From: a virus
Reading direction: 5' to 3' (one strand)
DNA: 39,990 nucleotides
Virus record (IMG/VR): IMGVR_UViG_3300031754_000009
Location: 1-39,990 of that record
Shown: positions 7,646 to 14,400 of the stretch, one piece after another
Position numbering within the stretch: position 1 is the first letter of the stretch
How the letters are laid out: each line of letters opens with the position of its first letter
Translations under genes and position numbers: made by a program
The notes under the pieces: generated by a model
Told to the model about the DNA's origin: nothing
What the model saw: only the letters and a program-made list of their open reading frames with translations
Database searches by the model: none

Positions 7646-7781
7646 ACCACACTTCCACCTGATTCTGCTCGGTGGCTGGACTCAGGGTAGGCAACAGGGG
7701 GAAGGGATCGGTTACTTCGGTTTGGCCGGATTCGCGTTCTTTGTGGCCGCTCGGACATGGCCGAAAGTAAAGTGAGTTCGG

Positions 7782-7850
7782 ATGGCCCCCGTTCTCCCAT
7801 TTCGCAAGCCCACGCCCAAACGCAAGGAAGAGCGTCCCAAGGCCGCATGA
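7782..7850 (+). CDS. Possible 22-residue leader microprotein
   Basis: ATG 7782 opens a 22-residue, very basic peptide (MAPVLPFRKPTPKRKEERPK...). Its stop TGA overlaps the ATG at 7847 of the next gene in the ATGA arrangement used throughout this phage. The ribosome-binding site is weak. It could be a coupled leader, or an accident of a 5' untranslated region. Confidence 0.25.
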   Translation: MAPVLPFRKPTPKRKEERPKAA

Positions 7851-8191
7851 GTGTCACCGCAGCATCCACGCTACCAGCCCGCAAGCCGCCTCAGTCAGAG
7901 CGCCGGAAAACTGCGCGCGCGAAAAAGCCCACCACGGTTGCCGAGCAATGGACTCTCGTGAAAGAGACCGAAGCCGAAGCGCACTTGCAATGGGAGAAGT
8001 TGCGCAAGGAAGTCCGTAAACTGGTGAAACTCGCGAACATGGGCCGCAAGCACAAGATGGTCGTGCCGATCTCGGACAGCCGCGGCATCAAGATCGTGAA
8101 TCAGTACCGCACGCGTGACGATAAAATTTTCACACCCGCATTTTGCAAACGCTTCGACGTGAAAGAAGTTCCGCTCGACAGCACGGAATGA
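7847..8191 (+). CDS. Basic hypothetical protein, first gene of plus-strand early block
   Basis: 114 residues from ATG 7847 (AAGG four bases upstream). An in-frame ATG at 7757 would add 30 residues but has no ribosome-binding site and an unlikely composition. The N-terminal 45 residues are Lys/Arg/Pro-rich, followed by a charged helix (about 47-80) and a compact C-terminal segment ending near FCKRFDVKEVP. No family recognised. The stop overlaps the next ATG (ATGA, 8188-8191), so expression is coupled to the Cys-rich protein that follows. Confidence 0.5.
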   Translation: MSVTAASTLPARKPPQSERRKTARAKKPTTVAEQWTLVKETEAEAHLQWEKLRKEVRKLVKLANMGRKHKMVVPISDSRGIKIVNQYRTRDDKIFTPAFCKRFDVKEVPLDSTE

Positions 8192-8460
8192 CCATTAAGC
8201 TTCAGTTCGGGCGCAAGAGGGAAGCGGACCAGATGTGCGCCGCGAAAGATCCCGGCCCGCCCGCGATGATGGAGCCGCGAGAATGCGCTCCGCCGCCGAA
8301 CCCTTGCCGATTCCAGGGCCACGACTACCAGGCGCTGGATAAATCTTCCAAAGCTATCCTGCTCTGCTGTCTTCGCTGCGCGGATGTGCAACGCATCCCG
8401 CTTCGTGCTTCGTCTTCGTCCGCTCCTCGCTCCTCTCCGCGCTTCGCCCACCTCGCGTAA
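8188..8460 (+). CDS. Small Cys-rich (zinc-binding) hypothetical protein
   Basis: 90 residues from ATG 8188. A single Cys4-type unit, C-RFQGHDY...LLCCLRC (about 45-70), resembles the one-finger phage microproteins seen later in the window. The C-terminal 20 residues are Ser/Arg/Pro-rich and look disordered. Coupled to the upstream gene by a 4-bp overlap. The gene ends at the start of the long non-coding tract that holds the iteron-like repeats. Confidence 0.5.
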   Translation: MTIKLQFGRKREADQMCAAKDPGPPAMMEPRECAPPPNPCRFQGHDYQALDKSSKAILLCCLRCADVQRIPLRASSSSAPRSSPRFAHLA

Positions 8461-8892
8461 GTTTTTCCCGCCTGCCTTTTTCCTCACGTTCCACACCTTT
8501 CACACTCTTCCCGCTGTCGCACATGGCAACCGACTTGCGATTTTCCTTTGTTGGAAGCTTTTGCTTTTGCGGTTGGGGTTGTTCGTTCTAAGAAATGCTT
8601 CGCTGATCCCGCGCGTGTGTGCGGTTTCGGTCTGACGGGGATCTGGGGCGCGGCTCCGACTTGCCTTTGACGTTTGACGGCTGCTGAGTTCATGCGTGCT
8701 GTGTGGTGCTCTCTACTCTGTAGTTCTAGTAATAAGTTCTTTCTGTTTCTTTGTCGGCTGATCCTGCCGATCTAATCGGTAGCAGTTGCCGAGTAATCAG
8801 CAGAAGTTGCCGGTTGATCGGCAAGAGTTGCTGATTGCTCCGGTTCCGCGAAGTCCCGGATGGCGAGTTAGGACCGGACGCGCAGATTTCCC
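8461..8892. other. Non-coding tract, probable replication origin/control region
   Basis: About 430 bp with no gene I can support. The first 60 bases are strongly pyrimidine-rich. A TTTGACG doublet lies near 8670. The 8753-8836 segment holds iteron-like 21-bp repeats, and a promoter-like element follows at 8893. It lies directly upstream of a winged-helix replication-initiator candidate, which favours an origin. Confidence 0.55.
8753..8836. repeat. Iteron-like array, 21-bp period
   Basis: Units begin at 8753 (most divergent), 8774, 8795 and 8816. The last three share the core (A/G)ATCRGYA...AGTTGCYG, and each unit is itself an imperfect dyad: in the last, ATCGGCAA, a 3-bp centre, then TTGCTGAT. 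The 21-bp period places every unit on the same face of the helix. The array can be read as replication iterons or as tandem operators; the initiator-like gene 500 bp downstream favours iterons. Confidence 0.7.
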
Positions 8893-8921
8893 TTGACCGT
8901 GTTACGTGTAACGGTTACCGT
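8893..8921 (+). promoter_or_regulatory. Candidate promoter with palindrome in the spacer
   Basis: TTGACC (8893-8898, 5/6 to consensus -35) is separated by 17 bp from TACCGT (8916-8921, weak -10). The spacer contains GTTAC-GT-GTAAC (8901-8912), and GGTTACC overlaps the -10. Transcription would begin within about 2 bp of ATG 8930. That gene lacks a Shine-Dalgarno sequence, so the mRNA may be leaderless. Confidence 0.4.
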
Positions 8922-8929
8922 GGGCTGCC

Positions 8930-9265
8930 ATGAGGGAACATCGCATCTGCGCCGCTGAGGATTGCGAAAACGAGTTCACGCCGAGAATCGGTGCCGGAAA
9001 CCGGCCCAGCCAAAAGTACTGCTCAAGCAACTGCGCGAGCAGAAGCCGTGTCCGCAACATGCGAGCACGTAAGCGGCTGCTGCAGCCGCCACCAGGCGGA
9101 GGCGACGGCGGAGGGCTCTTCGCCACCATTGGCGGGGCTGTCGAGTACGGGCAAGACGGCTCTGTGTCCGATAAGAACAGGTATTCTGTAAAGCCAGCGC
9201 CCGCCAAAAAGCAGCCCGTCCCCGTTCACCCCGAACCCCAGCGGAGCCATACGAATGCGGCTTAG
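8930..9265 (+). CDS. Zinc-finger protein, early gene
   Basis: 111 residues. The first 45 form a treble-clef-like finger: C7, C12, then F-x-P, then QKYCSSNC (C31, C35) and a basic helix (SRSRVRNMRARKR). This is the CxxxxC...F...YCSxxC pattern found in small DNA- or RNA-binding zinc proteins. The rest (about 50-111) is Gly/Pro-rich and probably disordered. First gene downstream of the candidate promoter at 8893, with no ribosome-binding site. A role as an early regulator or replication accessory is inferred from position. Confidence 0.6.
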   Translation: MREHRICAAEDCENEFTPRIGAGNRPSQKYCSSNCASRSRVRNMRARKRLLQPPPGGGDGGGLFATIGGAVEYGQDGSVSDKNRYSVKPAPAKKQPVPVHPEPQRSHTNAA

Positions 9266-9342
9266 CGCGTTTGTTCGGAATTTGGAACGCCGCTTCGTCC
9301 CAGCGTTCCTCGTAAGTCCCACTCTGTACAATCCGCTGCCCT

Positions 9343-10722
9343 TTGGCGGAGGAACGACTGGCCCGTCCTTCACTCTCCAGCCGAGTGTTGGTCCGGCTCG
9401 CGGCGGCAGAACTGCGCGAGCTGAATCCCCATTGGCAGGACGATTACCGGATCTCATGGATCACCGTGCGCAATGCCGCGCAGTGCGTGCCAGAGCCGCA
9501 CGTCGTCGCGAGCTACGCGGTTCTAGGTCTGCATCCCTCGAAAGTTTGGCCCGCGATCGTCGAGCGCCGCAAAGCGCTGCTGGGGCCGTTCTACGTGGAC
9601 GAATCACTTCCGCCGAAAAAGCCCTGCGAGTCGGTTTGCTTGGTCGAGGAACCCGTCCGGCGAGTGGCGGGCGAGGAGTTCTGCGGTAAACAAACGCGGC
9701 GCGAGATCTCGATAATTTCGCGCCGCTTGAAACGAGTTGAAGAGCCCGGAATGGCAGCCTCAACAGCGACAGCATCGCACAAACCGGACGACGGGCCAAG
9801 AGGGATTTATGAGCCCAAGGAATTCTATCGGTTAGCGGAGCGCCTGCCCATTCCGGGCCACCTGCAGCGCACCTTCCGGCTCTGGTACGCAGCTTGCGGC
9901 AACCCCACCGGCGAAACCATCGAGTTCTTCGCGACGATGAAAAAGTTTGCCCGCAAGGCGATGATTTGTGACCGGACCGCGCGCTCCCATGTGCAGCGCT
10001 TTGAGCAGCTCGGATTGGTCTCCCTCCGCCCCAAGAGCCCCTACCGAACGAAGGCGTACCGCTTGAACATTGCCCCGCTCTATCACCAGAGTTGGGAACG
10101 GTGCCAGTGTTGCGGACACCGGCACGAAAACGGGCACTGTGGCCATTCACTCGGGGCGCGCCGCATCGTGTTTCGCGTGGGCAGCGGCAAACAGCAGAAG
10201 CGCGCCGAGAAAGTGGTCGAGCGCGTGTGTCGCTGCGCGGCAGCCGCTCATCCCGGACCTGTTCCAGTGGTCCAGCCGGAAGCGCCCAAGCCCGCAGCGT
10301 CTGCGACGCGCCCAAACGTAGAGAGCGCGCTGCCCTATTCGCTGCAACAGCGTCTATCGCTCGCGGCGAAACTGCTGATGGAAATGTGCGGCCTTCCACC
10401 CCTGCCCGAAAGATCGGCGCACGTGGAATCGGCGATTCTTGCGGAAGCGAAGATGTTGGGGATTGAAGTCGAGCAAGCGGGCAAGCATCTGACGGAGTGC
10501 GCGCTGCGCGACCAGAAGGAAGGCGTCACGCTGAATCGCTTCTACTTCCTCGACTGCAAATGGAGGTCCCGTGGAACCCAGCAAACGAAACTCACCGCCG
10601 CTCAGTCGCGCTCTGAGCGTAGTAAACAAAGCCTCCTTAATGCCCTCGGCGAACTCCACCGTCGAGACCGAGAAGCTGCTGGCGGTACAGATTCACCTGA
10701 CCCGCCTGAACTCGAAGACTGA
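9343..10722 (+). CDS. Winged-helix protein, replication-initiator candidate
   Basis: Up to 459 residues. The start is uncertain: TTG 9343 and GTG 9385 both lack a ribosome-binding site, and the first ATG (9751) would remove a conserved-looking N-terminal helical region (PEPHVVASYAVLGLHPSKVW). A winged helix-turn-helix follows (about 190-235: MKKFARKAMICDRTARSHVQ...LGLVSLRP), then a Cys/His cluster (CQCCGHRHENGHCGH, about 254-268) that should bind zinc, a linker and a helical C-terminus. Position after the iteron-like repeats and before a helicase-loader candidate suggests the initiator (lambda O-like role). Not a sure family match. Confidence 0.6.
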   Translation: MAEERLARPSLSSRVLVRLAAAELRELNPHWQDDYRISWITVRNAAQCVPEPHVVASYAVLGLHPSKVWPAIVERRKALLGPFYVDESLPPKKPCESVCLVEEPVRRVAGEEFCGKQTRREISIISRRLKRVEEPGMAASTATASHKPDDGPRGIYEPKEFYRLAERLPIPGHLQRTFRLWYAACGNPTGETIEFFATMKKFARKAMICDRTARSHVQRFEQLGLVSLRPKSPYRTKAYRLNIAPLYHQSWERCQCCGHRHENGHCGHSLGARRIVFRVGSGKQQKRAEKVVERVCRCAAAAHPGPVPVVQPEAPKPAASATRPNVESALPYSLQQRLSLAAKLLMEMCGLPPLPERSAHVESAILAEAKMLGIEVEQAGKHLTECALRDQKEGVTLNRFYFLDCKWRSRGTQQTKLTAAQSRSERSKQSLLNALGELHRRDREAAGGTDSPDPPELED

Positions 10723-11161
10723 GCCGGATCAATACTTCGATGCCGAGTTCCTGCGCATCTTTCGCGCCGAGTCGCCCGAAGCGATTCAGTGGGTGTTTCA
10801 GGCATGGCGCAATGAGTCCCCGTATTTTCCGGCGATCTCGGACATTCAGCGCTTGCTCCGGGCTTGGCGGAGAGCGCAGCGCGAACGACTCGAACTGGAA
10901 GCGCGCCTGGAGGAAAAGTTCCTGCTCGAAGAGCGCCGCAAGCGGGGAGAGGTACCGGACTATGCCGAAATCGTCAGGCAGCTGCGCGCGATCGCGGAAC
11001 GAACTCCAGTGTCCGACGTTGAGGAACGGCGACGGAAGTTTTGCTCGCGCATCAGCAGCGTGGCGCAGATCGTTCCGGCGCTCCATCTTTCCGAGGAAGA
11101 AATCGCGGCGCGCCGCGAGAAGGAACGCGAAGAAATTCGCCGCTACTTGGAGAACGAATGA
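10571..11161 (+). CDS. Helicase-loader/replisome-organiser candidate
   Basis: 196 residues from GTG 10571, chosen because GGAGG lies at the right distance (10563-10567), although this makes a 152-bp overlap with the previous gene. Residues 35-105 (LLAVQIHLTRLNSK...SPYFPAISDIQRLL) resemble the small all-helical N-terminal part of phage helicase loaders (lambda P / G39P type), where a short acidic helix bundle ends in FP-x-x-x-x-I. The rest is a long charged helix. No Walker motif is present. Probably brings host DnaB to the initiator; inferred from size, order and weak resemblance. Confidence 0.5.
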   Translation: MEPSKRNSPPLSRALSVVNKASLMPSANSTVETEKLLAVQIHLTRLNSKTEPDQYFDAEFLRIFRAESPEAIQWVFQAWRNESPYFPAISDIQRLLRAWRRAQRERLELEARLEEKFLLEERRKRGEVPDYAEIVRQLRAIAERTPVSDVEERRRKFCSRISSVAQIVPALHLSEEEIAARREKEREEIRRYLENE

Positions 11162-11412
11162 TGAGCTCGCCGACTGATCCGCCCACCGCTTTCCCATCAG
11201 TCGGCCCGGAGGACGGCTGTCCTAACGTGAGGGGGTTGGCCGTCCTCCATCCCCTGAATCAACCGGTCGAGTTCATGCGCTTCTGCCCGAAGTGCCAGGA
11301 GGAGACGCGCTTCATCGCGCAGATCGAGATGCTGAACGGCTTGTGGGGCTGCTGCGCGAACTGTGGGGATGAACGAGTGGTGCCCTATACCAGAACGGTG
11401 GAGGCGGCGTGA
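11158..11412 (+). CDS. Zinc-ribbon microprotein
   Basis: 84 residues from ATG 11158, which overlaps the previous stop (ATGA); ATG 11161 is equally possible. A zinc ribbon is formed by CPKC (near 44-47) and CCANC (near 65-69) with a beta-type segment between. The first 35 residues are Pro-rich. First member of a long chain of overlapping tiny genes. Function unknown; such proteins can be transcription modulators or inhibitors of host enzymes. Confidence 0.6.
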   Translation: MMSSPTDPPTAFPSVGPEDGCPNVRGLAVLHPLNQPVEFMRFCPKCQEETRFIAQIEMLNGLWGCCANCGDERVVPYTRTVEAA

Positions 11413-11708
11413 GCGATGTTTTCTTATTCGCGCGCTGCATTGTGAAACTTGGCTTCACGACTGGTTTCTGGCCGTTTCTTTTTCTCATCTACGCGGTCGA
11501 GCGCTGGGGGAAAGCATTCCGGGTCCCTGCCCACAAGCAGGGGGAAAGGTGGACGCAATGGTTCAAGCCAACACGCACACGCTTCGAGATTTCACCGTGC
11601 CGATCGCGCTCTATTGCTTTCACTGCGAGCGGAAGTTGTCGAAGTCCACTCCGGTGCAGATCAACAGCAACGATGTCATCGCGTACTGCCAGAAGTGCGG
11701 GTGCATGA
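11409..11708 (+). CDS. Possible small membrane protein (doubtful)
   Basis: GTG 11409 overlaps the previous stop (GTGA) and opens a frame whose first 33 residues contain a plausible membrane helix (FTTGFWPFLFLIYAV). Past about residue 50 the composition becomes Ser/Arg-rich, and the frame overlaps the better-supported gene at 11558 by 151 bp. It is either a real coupled gene with an odd C-terminus or a spurious frame. Confidence 0.35.
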   Translation: MSDVFLFARCIVKLGFTTGFWPFLFLIYAVERWGKAFRVPAHKQGERWTQWFKPTRTRFEISPCRSRSIAFTASGSCRSPLRCRSTATMSSRTARSAGA

Positions 11709-11734
11709 GCATCTTCAAAATCGAGGCGGCGTGA
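11558..11734 (+). CDS. Zinc-ribbon microprotein
   Basis: 58 residues from ATG 11558, preceded by GGGGGAAAGGTGG. Contains CFHC (19-22) and CQKCGC (near 44-49), a compact four-Cys ribbon. The stop overlaps the next GTG (GTGA, 11731-11734). Similar in design to the protein at 11158, though not obviously a recent duplicate. Confidence 0.6.
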   Translation: MVQANTHTLRDFTVPIALYCFHCERKLSKSTPVQINSNDVIAYCQKCGCMSIFKIEAA

Positions 11735-11946
11735 GCGATCTCTCGGACAATGCGACGCGGGCTTTGCTGTTTCAGTACGCGCTCGATCGCGGAATCCCAG
11801 AGACGTGGGCAGGCGACAAGCACACGCGCTGCATCAGGATGTTTTGCCGGATCAGCGGACTCGGGGAAGCAGAGGCGCTCGCAGCATTCGCGGAGCTGGA
11901 AGATGCGCAGATGATTGACCGACTTCCGGACGAGGAAGAATTCTGA
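11731..11946 (+). CDS. Small acidic helical hypothetical protein
   Basis: 71 residues from GTG 11731 (overlap with previous stop). All-helical composition (LSDNATRALLFQYALDRG, then FAELEDAQMIDRL) and an acidic C-terminus (DEEEF). One or two Cys but no zinc pattern. The stop overlaps the next ATG (TGATG, 11944-11948). Unknown function. Confidence 0.6.
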   Translation: MSDLSDNATRALLFQYALDRGIPETWAGDKHTRCIRMFCRISGLGEAEALAAFAELEDAQMIDRLPDEEEF

Positions 11947-12188
11947 TGGAGTCCCCTGAAATCTTCGAGCGCTTCATGTCGACCGACTGCGCGGGCTGCG
12001 CCGGGCAAAAGAAAACCCGCAATGCTTTCTGCCTGTCCTGCTATCAGCAATTGCCGCGCGCGCTCAAGGTTTCGCTCTGGAAGAAATTCGGCGAAGGCTT
12101 TGAAGAAGCCTATCAAGCCTGCCTGAGCTGGTTTCGCACGCATCCGTTCCAGGGGGAACACCGGGCCAAGCAGCAACAACTTTTCTGA
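11946..12188 (+). CDS. Cys4 microprotein
   Basis: 80 residues. CAGC (15-18) and CLSC (29-32) frame a short basic loop, giving a classic small zinc knuckle, followed by a helical region (LPRALKVSLWKKFGEGFEEAYQ) of the type seen in many uncharacterised phage early proteins. Coupled to the upstream gene by a 1-bp stop/start overlap. Confidence 0.65.
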   Translation: MESPEIFERFMSTDCAGCAGQKKTRNAFCLSCYQQLPRALKVSLWKKFGEGFEEAYQACLSWFRTHPFQGEHRAKQQQLF

Positions 12189-12201
12189 TGGGAGGAAGGA
12201 G

Positions 12202-12387
12202 ATGGCGAAGTACTTTCTGATTTGTTCCTGGTGCGGCGAGCGAGCCGAAGCTCGCTCCGAAGGCAAAACCTACTGCGAGCTGTGCGGTCATCGGGCGGAC
12301 GTTCCCCAAAATGCTTGCGACTGCCGCAAGTGCCGGCGACGTTCGGCTTCCCCGCCAGCTCCGCAGAAACGGTGGGCGGCGGCATGA
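12202..12387 (+). CDS. Zinc-ribbon microprotein
   Basis: 61 residues, preceded by GGAGGAAGGAG, one of the strongest ribosome-binding sites in this block. Three Cys pairs, CSWC (8-11), CELC (25-28) and CDCRKC (about 39-44), could bind one or two zinc ions. The C-terminal tail is Arg/Pro/Ala-rich. The stop overlaps the next ATG. Confidence 0.6.
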   Translation: MAKYFLICSWCGERAEARSEGKTYCELCGHRADVPQNACDCRKCRRRSASPPAPQKRWAAA

Positions 12388-12698
12388 CACGCGACCACTA
12401 CATCCTCAACGACGATGGCACGATTCGTGTCGTCGATTTGCTTACGTGGGCGAAGTGGTTCGAAGTTGCTCAACGGCAAATTGCGCGGGACTACCTGCCA
12501 GATGGCGTGCGCGTTTCTACCGTCTTTCTCGGCATCGATCACAACTTTTCCGATCTAGGCCCCCCGCTTCTGTTCGAGACGATGATTTTCGGCGGGCCTC
12601 ACGACGGGTACCAGGATCGCTATGCGACGCGCGACGAAGCTATCGCCGGACACGCAAGGGCTCTCGAACTCGCGAAGAATCCTGTGGAGGCCCCATGA
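12384..12698 (+). CDS. Conserved phage hypothetical protein (MTRDHYILxDDG family)
   Basis: 104 residues from ATG 12384 (ATGA overlap). The sequence MTRDHYILNDDG...LLTWAKWFE...VSTVFLGIDHNF...PPLLFETMIFGG belongs to a small family I recognise as widespread in phages and prophages. No function is established to my knowledge. Acidic, soluble, single domain. Confidence 0.7.
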   Translation: MTRDHYILNDDGTIRVVDLLTWAKWFEVAQRQIARDYLPDGVRVSTVFLGIDHNFSDLGPPLLFETMIFGGPHDGYQDRYATRDEAIAGHARALELAKNPVEAP

Positions 12699-12931
12699 GC
12701 AATTTAGTCTCACTCCACGATGACCCCGACATCAACGTCCGCGCTCTCGACTTCGTGCGCGGCCTGCGCATGGCCGACGCTGAATTCGAAGCCAAGCGCG
12801 CCGACTACTACACCCTGCTGCGGGCTCTCGCGAACGTGGTCTACCGGGCACGCATCCGAACTGGGGGACGATTGTGTGACCCGATTGATTTCCGTCTCTG
12901 GCTGGAGGAAGTGGCGGAGGCCCTGAAGTGA
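12695..12931 (+). CDS. Small hypothetical protein
   Basis: 78 residues from ATG 12695 (ATGA overlap), preceded by GGAGG within the previous gene. Predominantly helical and charged, with a Tyr/Arg-rich middle (YTLLRALANVVYRARIR). No motif recognised. The stop overlaps GTG of the next gene. Confidence 0.6.
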   Translation: MSNLVSLHDDPDINVRALDFVRGLRMADAEFEAKRADYYTLLRALANVVYRARIRTGGRLCDPIDFRLWLEEVAEALK

Positions 12932-13071
12932 GCGTGGACCACTACAACTGCTGGCACTACTGTCCGGCTTGCGGTGCTCCCTGTCAAGGCATGAAGCATC
13001 ACGACGGCCAGCATACGTGCATCAATTGCGGCACACGATGGTGGGACGAAGCAGAGGACGAGGAACGATGA
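12928..13071 (+). CDS. 47-residue zinc-ribbon microprotein
   Basis: GTG 12928 overlaps the previous stop (GTGA). The peptide is almost entirely one zinc ribbon: Trp/His/Tyr-rich start, CPAC (about 12-15), C19, then CINC (about 31-34), and an acidic tail. The stop overlaps the next ATG. Confidence 0.6.
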   Translation: MSVDHYNCWHYCPACGAPCQGMKHHDGQHTCINCGTRWWDEAEDEER

Positions 13072-13259
13072 CCGAGCACTTCACCCGCTCGACCGTCTCT
13101 GCCGCCTTCTACTGCTCAAAGTGCGGGAAGCCCACGCAGCATAGAATCGACGATTGCCGGAAAGGGCCGTGCCTGGAGTGCATCGCCAGGCTGGAAGTCG
13201 AGCACAACGCGCCGAAGAAACCAGCGGCGGAGAAGCAGGGAGACTTATTCCATGCTTGA
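13068..13259 (+). CDS. Zinc-finger microprotein
   Basis: 63 residues from ATG 13068 (ATGA overlap). CSKC (16-19), TQHRIDDC, then CLEC (about 35-38) is a Cys4 zinc knuckle, followed by a Lys-rich tail. Overlaps the next gene by 8 bp. Confidence 0.6.
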   Translation: MTEHFTRSTVSAAFYCSKCGKPTQHRIDDCRKGPCLECIARLEVEHNAPKKPAAEKQGDLFHA

Positions 13260-13479
13260 AGTGAGCACCGTGGACCTTCTCTTCGCAGCCGGTGCAGTCG
13301 TGATCGTCGAAATTCTCTGCTGCATGGCCTTCCGCGATCTTGGCTACGCGCGCGGCTTACGGGATGGCCTGGCGAAAGGGCGCGACTCGGAAGCCGACTT
13401 CTGGATCGGCATCGAGAAGCAGGTCGACCGGGAGCGGCAACGATTGTGGGAGCAGGAGAAGAAGGGAGAGTGGCTGTGA
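13252..13479 (+). CDS. Small single-pass membrane protein
   Basis: 75 residues. One N-terminal membrane segment (about 7-26, VDLLFAAGAVVIVEILCC) is followed by a charged cytoplasmic helix with coiled-coil character (KQVDRERQRLWEQEKK). The stop overlaps GTG of the next gene. Could be a membrane-anchored early inhibitor; no family recognised. Confidence 0.55.
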   Translation: MLEVSTVDLLFAAGAVVIVEILCCMAFRDLGYARGLRDGLAKGRDSEADFWIGIEKQVDRERQRLWEQEKKGEWL

Positions 13480-13697
13480 CCCGAGATGAACATCTGGCGT
13501 GGGCGAAAAAGCGCGCTCTTGAATACGTGGACGCGGGCGACGTGCGGCAGGGCTTCACTTCGATGCTGTCGGATTTGTCGAAGCATCCCGAGCTGAAGGA
13601 TCACAAGGGCTGCGAGATCGGCGTCGGGTTCATGATGCTGCCGGGCTGGATCGATAACGAGCGCGAAGTGCGGCGCTGGATTGTGGGGTTCAACTGA
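13476..13697 (+). CDS. Conserved phage hypothetical protein (TRDEHLAWxKKRALEY family)
   Basis: 73 residues from GTG 13476 (overlap with stop; GGGAGAG upstream). The pattern TRDEHLAWAKKRALEYVDAG...SMLSDLSKHPE...IGVGFMMLPG...EVRRWIVGFN is that of a small protein often found in phages of soil and aquatic bacteria. Helical and soluble. Function unknown. Confidence 0.7.
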   Translation: MTRDEHLAWAKKRALEYVDAGDVRQGFTSMLSDLSKHPELKDHKGCEIGVGFMMLPGWIDNEREVRRWIVGFN

Positions 13698-14014
13698 TGA
13701 TTGCAATGCGGCTGCACGATGAGGAAAAGAAATCGATCTGCGTGATGCTGGTCCTTGAGCCCGGCAACCTGGAGAAGCTGAAGCAGGGCATGCCCATCCA
13801 CAAATGGCTGAACGAATTTATTCCGGAGCTGCCGACGAAGGTCGAGCTGCTCTTTGCCTACTCGCCCGATGTGGTCTGGGTCGCGGAGGAAATGCGGCGG
13901 CGCGGGATCAATCACGACGCGCTGAAGATGGCGGAGATCATCGAAGAGAGTCTCAGCCGGAAGCCGGTTGTGATCCGCGACAAAACGGCGGAAGAAATGA
14001 AGCGTGTGTTGTGA
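13697..14014 (+). CDS. Hypothetical protein
   Basis: 105 residues; the ATG overlaps the previous stop (TGATG). Alternates beta and helix (SICVMLVLEPGNLEKLKQG...VELLFAYSPDVVWVAEEMRRRG), suggesting a small alpha/beta domain. The C-terminal helix is acidic then basic. No motif recognised. Overlaps the next GTG by 4 bp. Confidence 0.6.
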   Translation: MIAMRLHDEEKKSICVMLVLEPGNLEKLKQGMPIHKWLNEFIPELPTKVELLFAYSPDVVWVAEEMRRRGINHDALKMAEIIEESLSRKPVVIRDKTAEEMKRVL

Positions 14015-14190
14015 GCTACCGCGAGGAGAACGGGCAGGTGGTCCTCACCATGAACAAAGAGGACTTCACAAGCCTGATGTACTTTCTGGGCCTCGGGGCG
14101 GCATTAACGCATCTTCCGACTCGCGGTGTTCTTGAGTTGCTGAACCGACTCAACCAGGGCAACCCGCACTACACGCCCTACAAAGTTTGA
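14011..14190 (+). CDS. Small hypothetical protein
   Basis: 59 residues from GTG 14011 (GTGA overlap). Beta start (NGQVVLTMNKED) then a helical middle (FTSLMYFLGLGAALTHL) and a short helix (VLELLNRLNQG). May be weakly membrane-associated. Last gene of the unbroken overlap chain before a 90-bp gap. Confidence 0.55.
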   Translation: MSYREENGQVVLTMNKEDFTSLMYFLGLGAALTHLPTRGVLELLNRLNQGNPHYTPYKV

Positions 14191-14206
14191 AGCTGTTTCT
14201 AGGCCG

Positions 14207-14247
14207 GGGCCGGGCGCAGCAAGGGGAAAAACGCTCGGCCCTGTTTT
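14207..14247 (+). terminator. Weak hairpin, possible attenuator
   Basis: GGGCCG (14207-14212) can pair with CGGCCC (14236-14241), followed by TGTTTTC. The stem is short, the loop is 23 nt and the T run is interrupted, so termination would be partial at best. It lies in the only sizeable gap of this operon. Confidence 0.25.
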
Positions 14248-14280
14248 CACTTTTCAGGACGGGGAGCGGCAAGGGAGAGC

Positions 14281-14400
14281 TTGATCTACCTGCACACCAC
14301 GCAGGCCATCGATCTGTTCTCGAAGTTGGCCGTGCAGCTCGCGGCCTACATGAACCAGGCCTCTCCGGAGCTGATTGAAATCAAGAGGCGGAGTTTATAG
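14281..14400 (+). CDS. 39-residue microprotein
   Basis: TTG 14281, preceded by AAGGGAGAG, opens a helical peptide (LIYLHTTQAIDLFSKLAVQL...). Its TAG shares its last base with the GTG of the next gene, the same coupling seen across the block. An alternative frame from 14187 has a worse composition. Function unknown. Confidence 0.4.
   Translation: MIYLHTTQAIDLFSKLAVQLAAYMNQASPELIEIKRRSL

Noticed and set aside
8384-8693. Short frames on both strands over the start of the non-coding tract
   Set aside because: Low-complexity composition, no ribosome-binding site, no conserved-looking motif; the tract is better read as control or origin DNA.
9255-9689. 144-codon plus frame overlapping the initiator start
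   Set aside because: Arg/Ala/Gly-rich after about 40 codons and overlaps the better frame; it may only mark that the initiator start is not where it seems.
9461-10399. 312-codon minus frame opposite the initiator candidate
   Set aside because: Arg/Ala/Pro-rich shadow composition; the plus frame has a winged helix and Cys/His cluster. The plus start remains uncertain.
14187-14378. 63-codon frame from TTG 14187
   Set aside because: It crosses the weak hairpin and has an unlikely Gly/Arg/His-rich product; the frame at 14281 has a ribosome-binding site and couples to the next gene.
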